From the NCBI GenBank assembly GCA_027186245.1, contig CP114487.1, positions 5,575,001-5,639,000 on the forward strand: a stretch of 64,000 nucleotides of DNA. Direction: 5' to 3'. Both the position numbers and the translations under genes were made by a program. Of this stretch, positions 25,184 to 37,479 are shown in pieces (within the stretch, counting starts at the first letter, position 1; every line of letters starts with the position of its first letter). The notes beneath the pieces are model-generated. The model made no database searches and was not told the DNA's origin. It saw nothing but the letters and a program-made list of their open reading frames with translations. This DNA is from Coriaria nepalensis (lineage: Eukaryota > Streptophyta > Magnoliopsida > Cucurbitales > Coriariaceae).

Positions 25184-28100
25184 GTAATTTGGTTTATAGC
25201 TCATAGCTGAGATTTTCTTATGTTATTGGACATTTTTATTTTTTAATATTAACATGAGAAAGAGCACTGGAAAAAGCTTTAAATCGGGTTGAATATATCG
25301 TATTTCTTTTCAAGGAAATTAGAAAGAATATAGTCTTATGTACCCTTGAAGAAAGGATGAGATTATTTCTGCACTTTGTAACTATGAACAGTAATTGTGA
25401 TAAAGTCTTAGTGAACAGCAGCTGACATGAAGATTTTCTAATCAAACATGACGGAGAAGACAAACTTACAGACAAACTTCTTAGAAATGTTGCTAAGGTT
25501 TTGTAAGATACCCAGTCGTATATGGATGGAAGAATACATATAAGGGCCCTATATAATAAAATCATAATAGTTTTCATTTAGCATCATAAACCCTTTAACT
25601 ACGGTAAAAACAAATTGTTCTGGTACTTTGCTGCATACAACAAATTACACGAGCTTAAATGAGATAGAAAATGACTTTGTACCATAGAATCAGACTAGTA
25701 ATAAGACATGGGATTTGGTGATGAGCCTGTTCAAACTCCCAATGAGCTGAGAATCATCAAAGGTATGCTAGATTTTTAAATCATAACATTTTGTAAGATA
25801 CCCAGCCTTATAATAATTCCATATTATAACTAGTTTCGGTGCATCTCTTATACATGCTCAAAATCTGCTGCCCATGGTATTCCTATTGCGTAATCGAAGA
25901 TTTTTGTACATACTGGTTTTGCCAAAAGAGAAATTAATAAATATATAATTTGATAAAGATGGCGGCCAAAGATACTGGCATGTAATAATAAACATTTTGG
26001 TACCCAAGACAGGAAACATGGGCATCAGGAAGGATAAGCTTGTAAAATGGGTTTCTTTAAGAAGTTGACTGCAGAGTCTATTTTTTTATTGTAATCGTTC
26101 GTTTTTTTTTCTTATCCAATATGTTCAATTTCTCTTTTATATAAGAGTAAGTTTTTTATTTATTCATTTTATTTATTTTTTAGAAGGGTGTTTCTTCTGC
26201 CCTTTCTGCTTTCGATGCTAGAGAAGTGGGAGACCAGCAACTTACAAAAGCTGAAAATTATGATACTACAGTCCGTATGGGAAGTCCTTCTGAAGGAGCA
26301 TTTTGTCAAGTTCCCAGGAATTCTGCAGTTCGTCAGGGCTTAAAATATGGCTCATGTGGACAACGTATAAACATTCTTAAGGATTGTTACTGTCGAAGCT
26401 CTGAACCAAGCATTTATTGTTGCTTAGAGCAGATATCATGTGATATCGATAAGTCTGATGCTGATATACGTTCATTACCCCAAAATCCGTCACTATTGGA
26501 TCATTCTGTTAGAATAAACCTTGAGAGTTCTGACAGCTTTTTGAGTTCATTGCCAGATTCTACAAATGGCTTTGTTGGTACCTACGTGCCAGTATTAAAG
26601 GTCAAGAATGAGATCCCTGATGATTTCAATGAAGATATTGATTATATTGTACTTCAAGAGCGTCAAAGCATTCTGCTATCAAGGTTTTTCTTCCTCTTTT
26701 GGTAATTATTATTTCTCTCAAACTAGGGTACTTGGCAAAATTTCCTTTCTTATATTTGAGTTTCAGTTGCGTGCTTCTTAGCAAGCACAAAAGCAAAAGG
26801 CACATGTATATAGAAATGGCTACCATGGAGCATGTCATGGTGGGTCGATGCAGGTCATAGGCATGCAAACCTGCTATTATAGAATTATGTTATTTGTAGC
26901 ATTGCCCCATTGCAACTTGCAACTGTCTGAACCAGTTGCAATCAATTGTTGCCTTTGCATGCCCAGTTTAGGATCACTCATCGCTATCTTGTGTGTGTGT
27001 GCCCCTGCCTATAGCTTCGTCTGTTTTCTATATCTACAATACCCTGCAGGAAAGAATCAATTACCAAATCCTTCCTGTTTCACTCTGCTGTTTGTAGGAA
27101 AATGCTTGGTGTTGCCCAACAAATCTTGCAGGTATTCTCTCTTGTTTGATAACAAGAGCCTTACATTACTTTTGTTGTTCTACAGATTGGAAATTTTTTT
27201 TTTTTTTTCTTTTAGTTATATTTGGTGATTTTTCCATTTGGGGTCCTAGATTATCTAAACTGAGTCATTAATGACCAGCTTTTTCCCAAGATATTAAAAG
27301 AAAAAATAGAATTTTTTTTCTTTACTCTGTTAAGGCGCGGATTAAAGACCTACTTGGCATTGCTCAATGGTAGTCGTCAGATTCTAAGTTCCATTGTGTT
27401 CATGAACTAGAAGAAAAGATGCAAGAATGACAATGTACATGCACAGACCAGCAGCTGATTCAATGGCACCTGACTCTTTATTTCTGTGACCTCTTTGGAT
27501 GCATACGGAAAACTGAGCAGAATTCTTCACACAGACCTTCTTAACTAAACAACATTTCTAAAGTGAAAGACAATAAGTCATTTAGGTTTTCGAAAAATAA
27601 TCTCTGGACCATAGAGCCTAAATTGTTTGCATAAAAATACTGTAACTCCATGGATTCATCAGAGTTATTTCACAAAGACTTTCTATGGTAAGGAAGAAGG
27701 GGGAACAAGCACTTAGAATATATATATTGCTTCAATCCCTCTTTATGCTGGAATTTGAGTTTCAAAACACTCATGATGTGTTGCTGAAATCCCTCAATTT
27801 ACAGCTTAATTTAGAGCTATGATTTTTTCCTTTTTTAGAGATTTGTATTATCTGTATTATTCATTCCTTTTCTGTAGAGCTAAATTAGAGGGAAGAGGGA
27901 ATGGAGGCATATTAGATTACTCTTGATTTATTGTGCTGTACGTGTATATAAGGAGGTGTTCTGGTAATGTAGGAAGATAAGAGAAAATTATTTCAAACCT
28001 GTGTTTATCAAGATCATATTATCTAATGGTCTTCACTTAAATCCCTTTTTCTTTTTTTTTTTCCTCTGAAAGATTTTGGTATCCTACCCTTCTGGCTGTG

Positions 28101-31100
28101 TTAACTACTCTAAAAAATAAAAGAACTCTAATTACGGTGCTCCGCATATTACATATGGTTACAACAATCTGTAAGTTTCTCCACTTTGTGAAGGATTTGT
28201 TTTGCTTGGGAATGTAGGAATTATCTAAAATGAGTAACCATATTTGCATAAATTCTTAGTTTCTATTCTAAAAAATGTTGTTATGATATTGCAAGTTGCG
28301 ATTCAATACCATTATAATACTATATCGGTGAAGGTCTTTCCATGAATCATGCTCCAGTAATATGTTGGGGTTAAGTGCATATAAGGAAGCAAATCTTGAA
28401 ACAGTCATTTTCTTTGATTAATAAGCAATAATTGAGTTTTGAAGTTATTTCCTTCTATATCTTTTTCTTAGTTCTAGTCAATTCACCCTTATAGGAGTAA
28501 TGATGCATAACAAGTATAAAGTATTCTATGATTCTTTCTTAGAAATTTGGGATTATGTAATACAGTACCTCATATTGTATAGTTAGACTGATCCAGTACC
28601 ATTCTATGCTAGGGCCTAATACATAACTACTATAGAAGCATTTTTTTGATCTCTTTAGTCCGTACTGCAATGAGATTGTAATGACAGGTTTCCTACTTTG
28701 TTAGTTACCCATGTCACCCCCACTGCTAATCATCAATTTGGTTTTTTTGGCCAAAGAAAAGATTTCATTCATAAAACATAAGATACATGGATGGTTAGGT
28801 AAAAAGATTATATACCAATATTCTATAAACAAATCCAAAAGGGATGGGGATTGAAAACACCCACCGCTAGGACGACATCCCTGAAATGTTGAGACTTGCT
28901 CAAGAGAATAAGCACTCATTGCTAAACATAGGGAATAAATCCCTAAAAGTACTACCTAAATCAAATATAATTCCCTTATGAATAAAACCTACAAAATCCA
29001 AAACTAACATCCTAAGAAAAGTTTCCAGAAATATTACAACCAAAAGTATCATTAGTGCTTCGTTCTTCATCTTCATCTTGATCTTCATATGCCTCAAGCT
29101 TAAGGAAACCCAAAACACTATTGAAACTGTTGCTTGCTTTTGAGACTGAAAGATCTTCAAAGGATTATCTATAATGGATAAAGGAACAAAGGTCATTATT
29201 AAGAAAACTGAAAAAAATCTCTTAAAAGAAGAAATAAATCTCAAAGAGAGATGAAAACGAGGAAAGAGCAACTTGGTTTGCTTTTAACAGTCAACAAACT
29301 TAATTTCCAGCAACCGAAATTTGATATTAAAAAAGGGATTGCAGAGCAGCTAAGTAGTTGAGATTGCAAGCATTCGGTCTTACAGTCCTACTATTGAGGA
29401 ATATTAGATATTCATACCATACTCTTTTCATTTCTCTTTGTGCTTAATTGGTTAATGTTAATGCATGCATGCGCATATACTTCTCCTGTTGTCCTGTTTT
29501 CATACAACCAGAGTTGCCAGAAAACCTTGGTCAATGCTGTGTTGAGAACCAGAAGGAAGAATCTTTCTTTGTTAACTTCTTTCTCTATAATAAAGATGCA
29601 GAAAAAATGAGTTTCGTGACAGCCCTGAAAGAAATTCTCTTGTTCTTGCAGAATTTCGGCAATTTGCTCACCAAATGCAAGTGGTGGGGAATCTTCTGTT
29701 AAAACAAGCCAAATTTGTTCTAGGTTAATTGGATTAGAAAATGCTGACAACGATCTTCCAGAAGGTGATAGAACACACCCATGTGAGAAAGTGGCTATGG
29801 AATTATATTCAAGCGAGGGGCGTGGTTATAATCCCGTAAATGCAAACAATATGCATGATCTAAATTCGTCAACTTTAGCTGAAGTAAAGGATGAGCCTTG
29901 CGACAGTGTTGACAATCACAAATCTGATGACAATGATGTGGGTAACTTCTCCCCTAACATTCTTCCGGTGAAGAGTGAACTTAAAGTCCATGATAAAATT
30001 GATGGAAGTGAGTTGGACGAGATGCCATTACAAGATCGGATAAAGCTGCAGACATCAACAATAAATTATGGCTCTAGGCATAGAAATTATGGATTCTTGA
30101 AGAAAACTATACCTTCTGCCTTTAAGTGTAGTCCCGTCATCTCAGACTCTACTAGGCCAATGTGTATTTACCGTCTGCGGAAAAAGAGAAAGACCGCAAC
30201 GTAAATATTTTTGACTTTTTTGTACTTTCTATGTCAAACATCTTCTTACTATGTGATGTCATGATTGTCTTGGGCCATTTTTGTCAATTATTCCAGGGAC
30301 TCTATTGAGACTGTGCTCGAGGAAGATGCTCCTGGGCTCTTGCAGGTATTGTTTGAGAAAGGTGTAACTGTTGACGAAATTAAGCTTTATGGGGAGATGG
30401 AGAATCATGAAGCTCTGGATGAGTCGTTATGTGAAGAAGGCTTTGCAGAACTTGAAGCTGTAATTTCAAAGGTCAATGCTAATTCAATACTATCATGATA
30501 TTCTCTTATGTTTGTATTTAAGCAGTCATTTTTTAAAACTCCAGTATTAAAGTTGTTTCTTAAAATATGATAGATAGCCAATTTGTCTCATAGATTCATT
30601 CCATTGGACTTAACTCAAGGAAGACAACAATGTAATGGTTGTTGGTGTTTTTTCTGATATCAGATAAAATTGGTCGTCACAGTTCAGATAAAATGGAGTG
30701 AACTTAATGATATGAAACAGAGGGTGCTTATCTGGTTTTCAACCAATTTTTTTATGGGTTCTGGAACTTGTTTATGTTTTCCTTGTACCCCTTTGATCTT
30801 TTCTTCTCATTATTTCAATTTGTACACCCTAGAGAATTCTACAGTGTTTCCCTTATTAATATTTAAAACTCTCTCTCTCTCTCTGTTACTGCTTTAGTGT
30901 TTTCCTCTCGTACTTGAAATTGTAAATTGGTTTAATAACCTTTTCCGATAATCAGAAGAACTGTCTCCTTTGTGTACTACAGTTGGAGTTTATAGGAGTC
31001 CAATGATCTGCCTAGAGCTCAAATATGTTTTAAGTGATAGAAATTTTATAGTTGGCTTCTTCCTGTAACTATGATGAGGAACTTTTTCGATTGCCTGTCC

Positions 31101-33406
31101 GTAACTAGTGGATTGATGGAATTTTCTTAAATTTTATAGCCCACAATTTCTCCCCTAAAGGGCCTTCTAGAGGAAGAAAGAACTCTTTAGTTTTAAATCA
31201 ACTAGGTTGCTTATCTCTAACCAATGTGGGACATATTCCAACACTCCCCTCACTAGTTGACTAGTCATTTTGTGGGCGCACCAAGTGGCATTGGAATGGG
31301 GTACTTTGCAAAATGAAGTGTGAACACATCTATTATAGCTTTGGCTCTGATAGTATCATAAATTTTAGAGCCCATGATTTGTTCCCTTAAAGGGCTTATA
31401 GAGAAAAGGGAACTCTTTGCTTTTATACCAACTAGGCTTCTTTCTTATCTCAAGATGATATGGGACATATTCCAACAAATTCCATACTTTTTTATCTTTT
31501 TCATTGCTCAAATAGAATTTACGCTCAAGAAGATTTCTCTTTTTAGTTTCCTAAGCTGTTTTGTTTCTATTTAGTGTTGAAATAGAACATGTTCAAATTT
31601 TATTTCAAAAAATTAACATGTCTTCCATGTGACCTTTAAAGTTAAATTCCTTATCAGGAATTTAGGGAAATTATTAATAAGTACTGTAAACTTGGCTGAA
31701 GCATCTATAAATGAGGGTTGATTTGGATATTAACAAGGTAATTATGTTGTTGTTTGTGGCTATATAGAATTATCAAGCAACCCAAAGTAGTGGGTAGAGG
31801 AGTTTTGGAAACTCTCAAAGCATGTGGTGGAAGGGCAACCCTATTCGATTTATTATTTTTTCTTTTTTCTCCCACAAATTTTATTTTCTTCATTTGTCTT
31901 GCAAAACCTTTGTTCCCTCTTACTGATATAAATTTTCCACCTTATGGATTCAGCTTTTTTCAGAACGTCACTCCTTTTTAAAGTTTGCTCCCGTACGATG
32001 CACGAAGGCTTTAAGGGCTAGTTATTGTTTAACTTATCTAATCTCTCTTGTGGAGCAGGTAACATTGTTCCTTTGCGATAGAATACTGATATTTGGGCAG
32101 TATCTCACATTTTTCAGTTTCGGTTGTATTCCTCCTCACTGATTGTAGGTTCTATTTCTATCTTTTTTTCTCCTAGGCAAGATATCTGCAGTTCCGAAAA
32201 TGGCCAGCAGAATGGGGTTGGTGCCGAGACCTTCAATCATTCATATTTGTATTTGAGAGACATAACAGGTGTGTTATATGCAATACAAATAGTCATATTG
32301 AATCTATCAGCGCAAACATCATTGACAATGTGCACTGACTTGGGTGCAGAATAGTACTGGAACGTCCTGAATATGGCTACGCAACGTACTTCTTTGAGCT
32401 TGTAGATTCCTTGCCTATTGATTGGCAAACCAAGCGGTTGGTGACTGTCATGAAGCTCACTAGCTGCAGTAGGATATCCCTACTCGAGAACAAACCATTA
32501 TTGGTAACAATTCACAGCATATCTTTGACATAATTTAAATGATTCTGGCTCGTGGTCTAAGATAAAATGTCTCGTTTTAACTATGATATATGCACCTATT
32601 GACCATAAACACGTTGATAGACCTAAATTCTAAACAGGGGTTACATTTCAATGAAATTTCCGTCTGCTTAAGGTAATAGATTATTATTGTATAATTCCCC
32701 CGATCTTATATTATTATTATAGGCTGCAAAATCATGGTAATTATCTCGGGTTCAAGTTTATACTCAGTACCTTATAATCTACCTAATTCGTATGTTTAAC
32801 AACAATATGATTTAAGTCATTGGTAGTAGCTCTTCTGTGTTTTGGGCATATGGAAGTACCGACCTTGCCTGCTCTAATGGCCTTTATTGATTTCCTGGTA
32901 TTATTGAAAGATGCTGTTGGCAGGGGTTGGAATCTTGTTTGGTAATGATAAAGTCTAGTCACCGGAACATCTAAATGCATATGTAATTCAAAGGGCTTCA
33001 CATTTATTTCTTGTTTTCTGTTGCATAGGTAGATTCGCACGGGTTTTTGTTTGACCACTGCTTTATCCAATTCATAATACTCTTTTAAAAGCATCTTTTG
33101 TTTCAGAGTCCCACGATTTTGTCCCTTTCATTGATTAAGGTTGGAGAAGATTTGAGTGAAGGTGAAGCAAAAGTATTACGTGATTATGGCTGGTTAGCTA
33201 ACAGTGGCTTGGGAACAATGCTGAACTACTGTGACAGAGTTGTACACGACAGGAAGAATGAGACGGACAGCTCAGAGTGGAGGTCAAAAATAGGAAAGTT
33301 GCTCATGGATGGTTATAATGGTGGAAGGCTAGTTGCAATTAATATGGCCAGGGAGATTCTGGGTTGTGGAGATGCTCAAAACCCAGAGGTTAAGCTGGAA
33401 GTCTAA
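24769..33406 (+). CDS. Conserved plant-type protein of unknown function, ten-exon model
   Basis: My model joins exons 24769-24869, 25150-25183, 26184-26683, 27098-27131, 29512-29570, 29652-30200, 30297-30471, 32177-32268, 32350-32503 and 33107-33406. All introns are GT-AG, phases agree, and the sum is 1998 nt (665 aa plus stop), which supports one gene. The N-terminal half has the motif NEIxDDFNEDxDxIVLxERQ followed by KMLGxAQ, present twice, with a weaker third copy (DEMPLQDRIKLQ) in exon 6. Exon 3 has a Cys-rich patch (CYC...CC). Exon 6 ends in RLRKKRK, a likely nuclear signal. Exons 7-10 read as a conserved C-terminal region (FRKWPAEWGW, YGYATYFFELVDSLPIDW, NSGLGTMLNYCDRVVHDR, KIGKLLMDGYNGG). 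I do not recognise a named family; function unassigned. The first exon and exon 5 are the least certain. Confidence 0.8.
26600..27131 (+). repeat. Duplicated exon pair, second copy (end of exon 3 to exon 4)
   Basis: Second copy of the module: end of exon 3 (VKNEIPDDFNEDIDYIVLQE...) , a 414-bp intron, and the 34-nt exon 4 (KMLGVAQQILQ). Splice sites sit at the same positions and phases as in the first copy (AG|GT after two bases of an Arg codon; exit at phase 0). Confidence 0.8.
27132..29511 (+). other. Intron 4, 2.4 kb, no gene seen
   Basis: Longest intron of the model. AT-rich. A reading frame on the minus strand (28900-29271) is hydrophobic and Phe/Leu-rich without features and is not called. 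The segment around 28740-29280 ('ttggccaaagaaaagatttcattc') differs in texture from its surroundings and may be an inserted repeat, but I see no ends. Confidence 0.5.
31127..31477 (-). mobile_element. TRIM (miniature LTR retrotransposon) in intron 7
   Basis: Two direct repeats of about 117-119 bp, 31127-31243 and about 31359-31477, share 'taaattttakagcccayratt', 'aaagggc', 'gaactctttrsttttawacc' and end 'gggacatattccaaca'. Read on the minus strand each begins TGTTGGAATATGTCCCA. Beside the right repeat lies 'ggctctgata', resembling the complement of an initiator-Met tRNA primer site (minus: TATCAGAGCC). Beside the left repeat lies 'ctcccctcac', on the minus strand a purine tract GTGAGGGGAG just before the LTR. 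The internal region is only about 115 bp and encodes nothing, as in TRIMs. Confidence 0.8.
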
Positions 33407-34556
33407 TGTATCACTTTCTCTAGTTTGTATATGAAATATGTATTATATATATAAGAGCCAACATGCTATCAAGTTTGTTTTGATGATACTGTATGTTGGT
33501 TTTGATACTAATCAGTCATAGACATATCCATATACTTGACAAAATCACGCGTAGAGGTATGAAGTTTAATGTAGGATTATCACTTATCTTAGGTTCATGC
33601 TTTTTCTAGGAAGGTTTCAGAAAAGTTTCAAAAACTAGGACAGCTGCTAACCTATCCAAGCATGCATTTAGGTTAACAAAACATTACTTACATATATATA
33701 TATAATTATATAACTTCAATTTAGATAAATAAATACAACTAGTCCAAATTACCAAGTTCTATTGATTAAACTAAATCAAAATCACTTATCAGCTTTCCAA
33801 TCTATCAAATGCATGAGTTACAATTTATTCCATGAGTTCAAATCACTTATCAGTTCTATTGCAATATATTCCCCTACTTTACGCTCAAATTATACATGAG
33901 TTACAAAGAAAATTTTCAAATTCTTATCTACACCTTTCAAGCGTAAATAATTGAACAGACGCTTATCCCTTTTTCTATCAACCCATGCTCATAATATGTT
34001 TCAAATTAAATACAACTTAGATCCGATTCATTATCTAATTCACGTCTACAACTGCCAATACTCATAACAAGCCTAGCAATATTTGATATGATAAAAAGAA
34101 AAATTTAAGGGGCAATTGGTCCAATTCCTTAAGTAGGGATAGAATTAAAATAATTATCATTATTCTTTTTGGTTCGTTTCTACTCAAAACGGAGTCATTT
34201 TGATTATTCAAACACTCAAAATAAGGGATCAATAATTTCCTTTAAGAATGATGTCTTTAAGATGAAATGAGATCCATTCATTCATATATAATTTTTTCCG
34301 TAATATTTAAATTCTTGTGATTACATTACGTAATATTTCAATTTTTTTTTTTTCCAGAAAATCCTAAAACGCGGTGTTTTCTTCTTTTCTTACATCACTC
34401 TATTACCCAGTACAACCAAATAAACAATAAGGAAGCAATAGTTTCATTTCACCTCATTCCCAGTAGGGAATCGAACCGATCACTCCTTAAAGTTTTACCT
34501 ATATTGGTAGCCTCCAATATTGGAGCGAAGAGAGAAGGCAATTAAGAGTTTTCGTA
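33407..34556. other. Downstream non-coding region
   Basis: 3' flank of the gene, AT-rich, with no clear polyadenylation signal that I can single out and no coding region. On the minus strand at 34467-34477 is an exact match to the RNA polymerase III box B consensus (GGTTCGATTCC), possibly a SINE or tRNA relic; no complete tRNA cloverleaf can be built around it. Confidence 0.5.
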
Positions 34557-35385
34557 CTTTTCAATTGAATGAAGTGCACTAGGCATATGTATATTTATAG
34601 ATAAATGTTGAGTCTGTTGTTCTACCCACTTAACTTTTACCATTTTATTATTATTATTGTTGTAAATATTATTAAACCTATGAGATTAAAAATTAGGGTT
34701 ATGCTTCGATCACTTTTAAAAACATGCTCGGAGACATACATTGGCCCTAGGGAAATCTTAACATACACACAATAAGGCTCTGTCTCAAATTATTAGGTTG
34801 TGTAAGTTTTAATGAAATATATATCAAGTGTATTTTTTCATATAGTTAACATATGATGTTAGTCTCACTAATAGTGATATATTTTAAAAAGGGTATCACA
34901 CCCCTTCTACAAATAAATCCTCTACCATTTTCCCCTAAAAATCAGTCACCTTGCCGCTGTCCGCTGCCTTGTTCCACTGTCGGTCATATCTTTATTTCCA
35001 TTTCCTAAAAACAAAAAAAATATATAAGATTTTTCTTCAAGAAACTAGATTCGAGTACTAGATTTGATCTAGTTTCTCGAAAAAACCATATCCGAGTTTG
35101 ATATGGTTTCTTCAAGAAACAAGATCTATTTTCAATTTGGCAAATCGAAGAAACTAGATCCGAGTATTAAAGAAACTCTTTCAATTTCTTCATTTCATAA
35201 TGCTGCCCCCTAAAACTCATTAGTAGAATGGAGTTGTCGAGAAAAGAAAGCACCGCCATATATTCGAGAAAGCCCACTTTCTCTCATTCTCATCTCCGTC
35301 TCTAGTAAATTTTGGACTGAAGTTGGTTATTTTTGTGTACTATATATTTTGTGAGAAGATTTTGAAAGTTATGTTATCAATCAAG
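34557..35385. repeat. ~0.8-kb direct repeat, copy 1
   Basis: Begins 'cttttcaattgaatgaagtg' and matches 35775-36572 at an offset of 1218 bp over essentially its whole length. Contains 'attattattattgttgtaaatattattaaacct', a 'gggtatcacacccc' palindrome-like segment and a hairpin cassette (35038-35170). No coding frame. May be LTRs of a small element (inner spacer about 390 bp) or a tandem duplication; the ends are not clean TG...CA. Confidence 0.8.
35038..35170. repeat. Hairpin cassette in repeat copy 1
   Basis: Consecutive inverted repeats: AGAAACTAGAT ... ATCTAGTTTCT (11-bp perfect stem), then CCATATC ... GATATGG, then further 'caagaaac-aagatct' and 'gaagaaactagatccgag' segments that can pair with the first stem. 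The same cassette, slightly changed (AGAAACCAGATT), lies in copy 2 at about 36262-36385. Confidence 0.75.
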
Positions 35386-35774
35386 CTAATTGAGTTAGAC
35401 CCAATGTGTATATTAATTATGTAAGATGATCTTTTTGTTATAGACATTATCTCTATCTTATAAAGGAACTTAATTATTTTGTTTATTATATTTGTTGGAA
35501 AATATTATACTTTTGATTTATTACTCCTCGTGTCAGAAATTGGCTAACGACAGAACGATATATTCTATGAACGCATAGTTTTAAGATTAGTCATTCTATC
35601 CTCATAATTAGTGTAGTATGCGTGAATGCCAGAAGGAAAAATACTTTGAGAGAATAGTAATTTAAATTGTAATAATATAAAGTATGAAAAAATTAAAGAC
35701 AATGAAATAAAGTATAAAAAAATAAAGTGCAGATATATTAAAGGTAAAATAAATAAAGCGTACATTATGTCGTG

Positions 35775-36572
35775 CTTTTCAATTGAATGAAGTGCAATAG
35801 GCATATGTATATTTATAGATAAAATGTCGAGTTTGTTGTTACGCCAACTTAACTTTTACCATTTTATTATTATTATTGTTGTAAATATTATTAAACCTAA
35901 AAGATTAAAATTTAGGGTTATGCTTCAATTACTTTTAAAAATATGCTCAGAGACATATTGGCCGTAAGGCCAAATCCTAACATACACACAACAAAGCTAT
36001 GTCTCAAATTATTAGGTTTTGTAAGTTTTAATGAAATAAACATCAAGTGTATTTTTTCATGTAGTTAACATATGATGTTAGTCTCACTAATAGTGATATA
36101 TTTTAAAAAGGGTATCACACCCCCACTTCTTCTACAAATAAATCCTCTACCATTTTTCCCTAAAAATCAGTCACCTTGCCGCTGCCCGCTGCCCTGTTCC
36201 ACTGTCAGTCATATCTCTATTTCCATTTCCTAAAAACAAAGAAAATATATAAGATTTTTTTTCAAGAAACCAGATTCGAGTACTGGATTCAATCTAGTTT
36301 CTCAAAAAAACCATATCCGAGTTCGATATGGTTTCTTCAAGAAACAAGATCTAGTTTCGATTTGGTTTGTCGAAGAAACTAGATCCGAGTATTAAAAAAA
36401 CTCTTTCAACTTCTCCATTTCATAATGCTGCCCCCTTAAACTCATTAGTAAAATGGAGTTGTCGAGAAAATAAAACACCGCCATATATTCGAGAAAGCTC
36501 ACTTTCTCTCACTCTTATCTCCGTCCCTAGTAAATTTTGGACGAAAGTTGGTAATTTCTGTTATCAATCAAA
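35775..36572. repeat. ~0.8-kb direct repeat, copy 2
   Basis: Second copy of the repeat starting at 34557. Similarity runs to 'gttatcaatcaa' near 36570; copy 1 has about 35 extra bases just before that ('tgtgtactatatattttg...'). The hairpin cassette recurs at 36262-36385. The 35386-35774 spacer is AT-rich and featureless. Confidence 0.8.
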
Positions 36573-37019
36573 TCAATCAACATAAATAAATAGCTAATGA
36601 ACTAGGTAATTTTGGGTATTTTTAAAATTTACAACCCTCGCAAAAAATACAAATAAATAAAAAACAAGTACATAAGGGCTTCAAATGTTACATCTTTCTC
36701 TAAGCTTGCTTCATCTTGAATTTGGACCCAACCGGTAATTTGCTAAAACAAACCTAATTCCATAATCCCTTGACAAACAATTTTTCTAACCCCAATTTAA
36801 TATTTAACTTAATTATTTCCAATTGAGCCTAAACTCTTTTGGGCCAACTAGATTTATTTTGGGTAAAACTTGACAAAATATTTGGTTTTTCAAAATTTTA
36901 AAAAACTAAGTTAATGGGCTTTAAAATACATTATTTTTGGGTCACAAAATAAATGGATCAAACTCATTTACTAGGCGGGTCACAGGTCGAACCCGTAAAT
37001 TGGCCCGTTTTAGCATCAC
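36573..37019. other. AT-rich stretch without features
   Basis: No gene, repeat or regulatory signal that I can support. Confidence 0.5.
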
Positions 37020-37443
37020 GGGCCATTAAATATGAAGGAATAGATACATGCTCTATTCATGGAACTAAGACAATACAAAACTCTATCTCTCGATTTAGAG
37101 GTAACCCAAGCAACTCTTCAAGAAACACATCAGAAAACTCATTGACCATTGGAATATCCGATAGACTACTACTCTCCTTAACTTAAGTACCTTGCGTGAA
37201 GGCTAAGTACACCATATAACCCTTTGTCAATATCTTCGTTGCTTTAAGAAATGATATTAGCCTATAAGGAGTTTCTTTGTTGCTAAGTCCTTGAAAACAA
37301 AACTCAGTAACATCTAGAGGTTTAAACTTCATAGTCTTATCATGATAATTAACTACAACATGGCTAGCAGCTAACCAATCCATACCAAGGATCATATCAA
37401 AATCCAATATATCTAATTGAATCAGATCAACACACAATTCATA
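37020..37443 (-). pseudogene. Ty3/gypsy protease to RT-linker remnant
   Basis: Minus-strand reading gives DFDMILGMDWLAA followed by VNYHDKTMKF (the C-terminal part of a gypsy aspartic protease), then after stops [13 protein letters not shown] with [14 protein letters not shown], the conserved linker that precedes reverse transcriptase. In-frame stops and the missing catalytic half mark it as dead. It sits immediately left of the truncated LTR at 37480-38835 in the same orientation. Confidence 0.85.
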
Positions 37444-37479
37444 ATCACTTACAAAGACAACACAACCTTTATTGAATGA

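Noticed and set aside
26848..27228. 126-codon plus-strand frame
   Set aside because: Runs through an intron of the ten-exon model and reads exon 4 in the wrong frame.
28900..29271. 123-codon minus-strand frame in intron 4
   Set aside because: Phe/Leu/Ile-rich without a motif; AT-rich intron sequence gives such frames by chance.
34440..34510. Candidate tRNA gene around the box B match
   Set aside because: No acceptor, D or anticodon stems can be drawn; kept only as a Pol III box relic.
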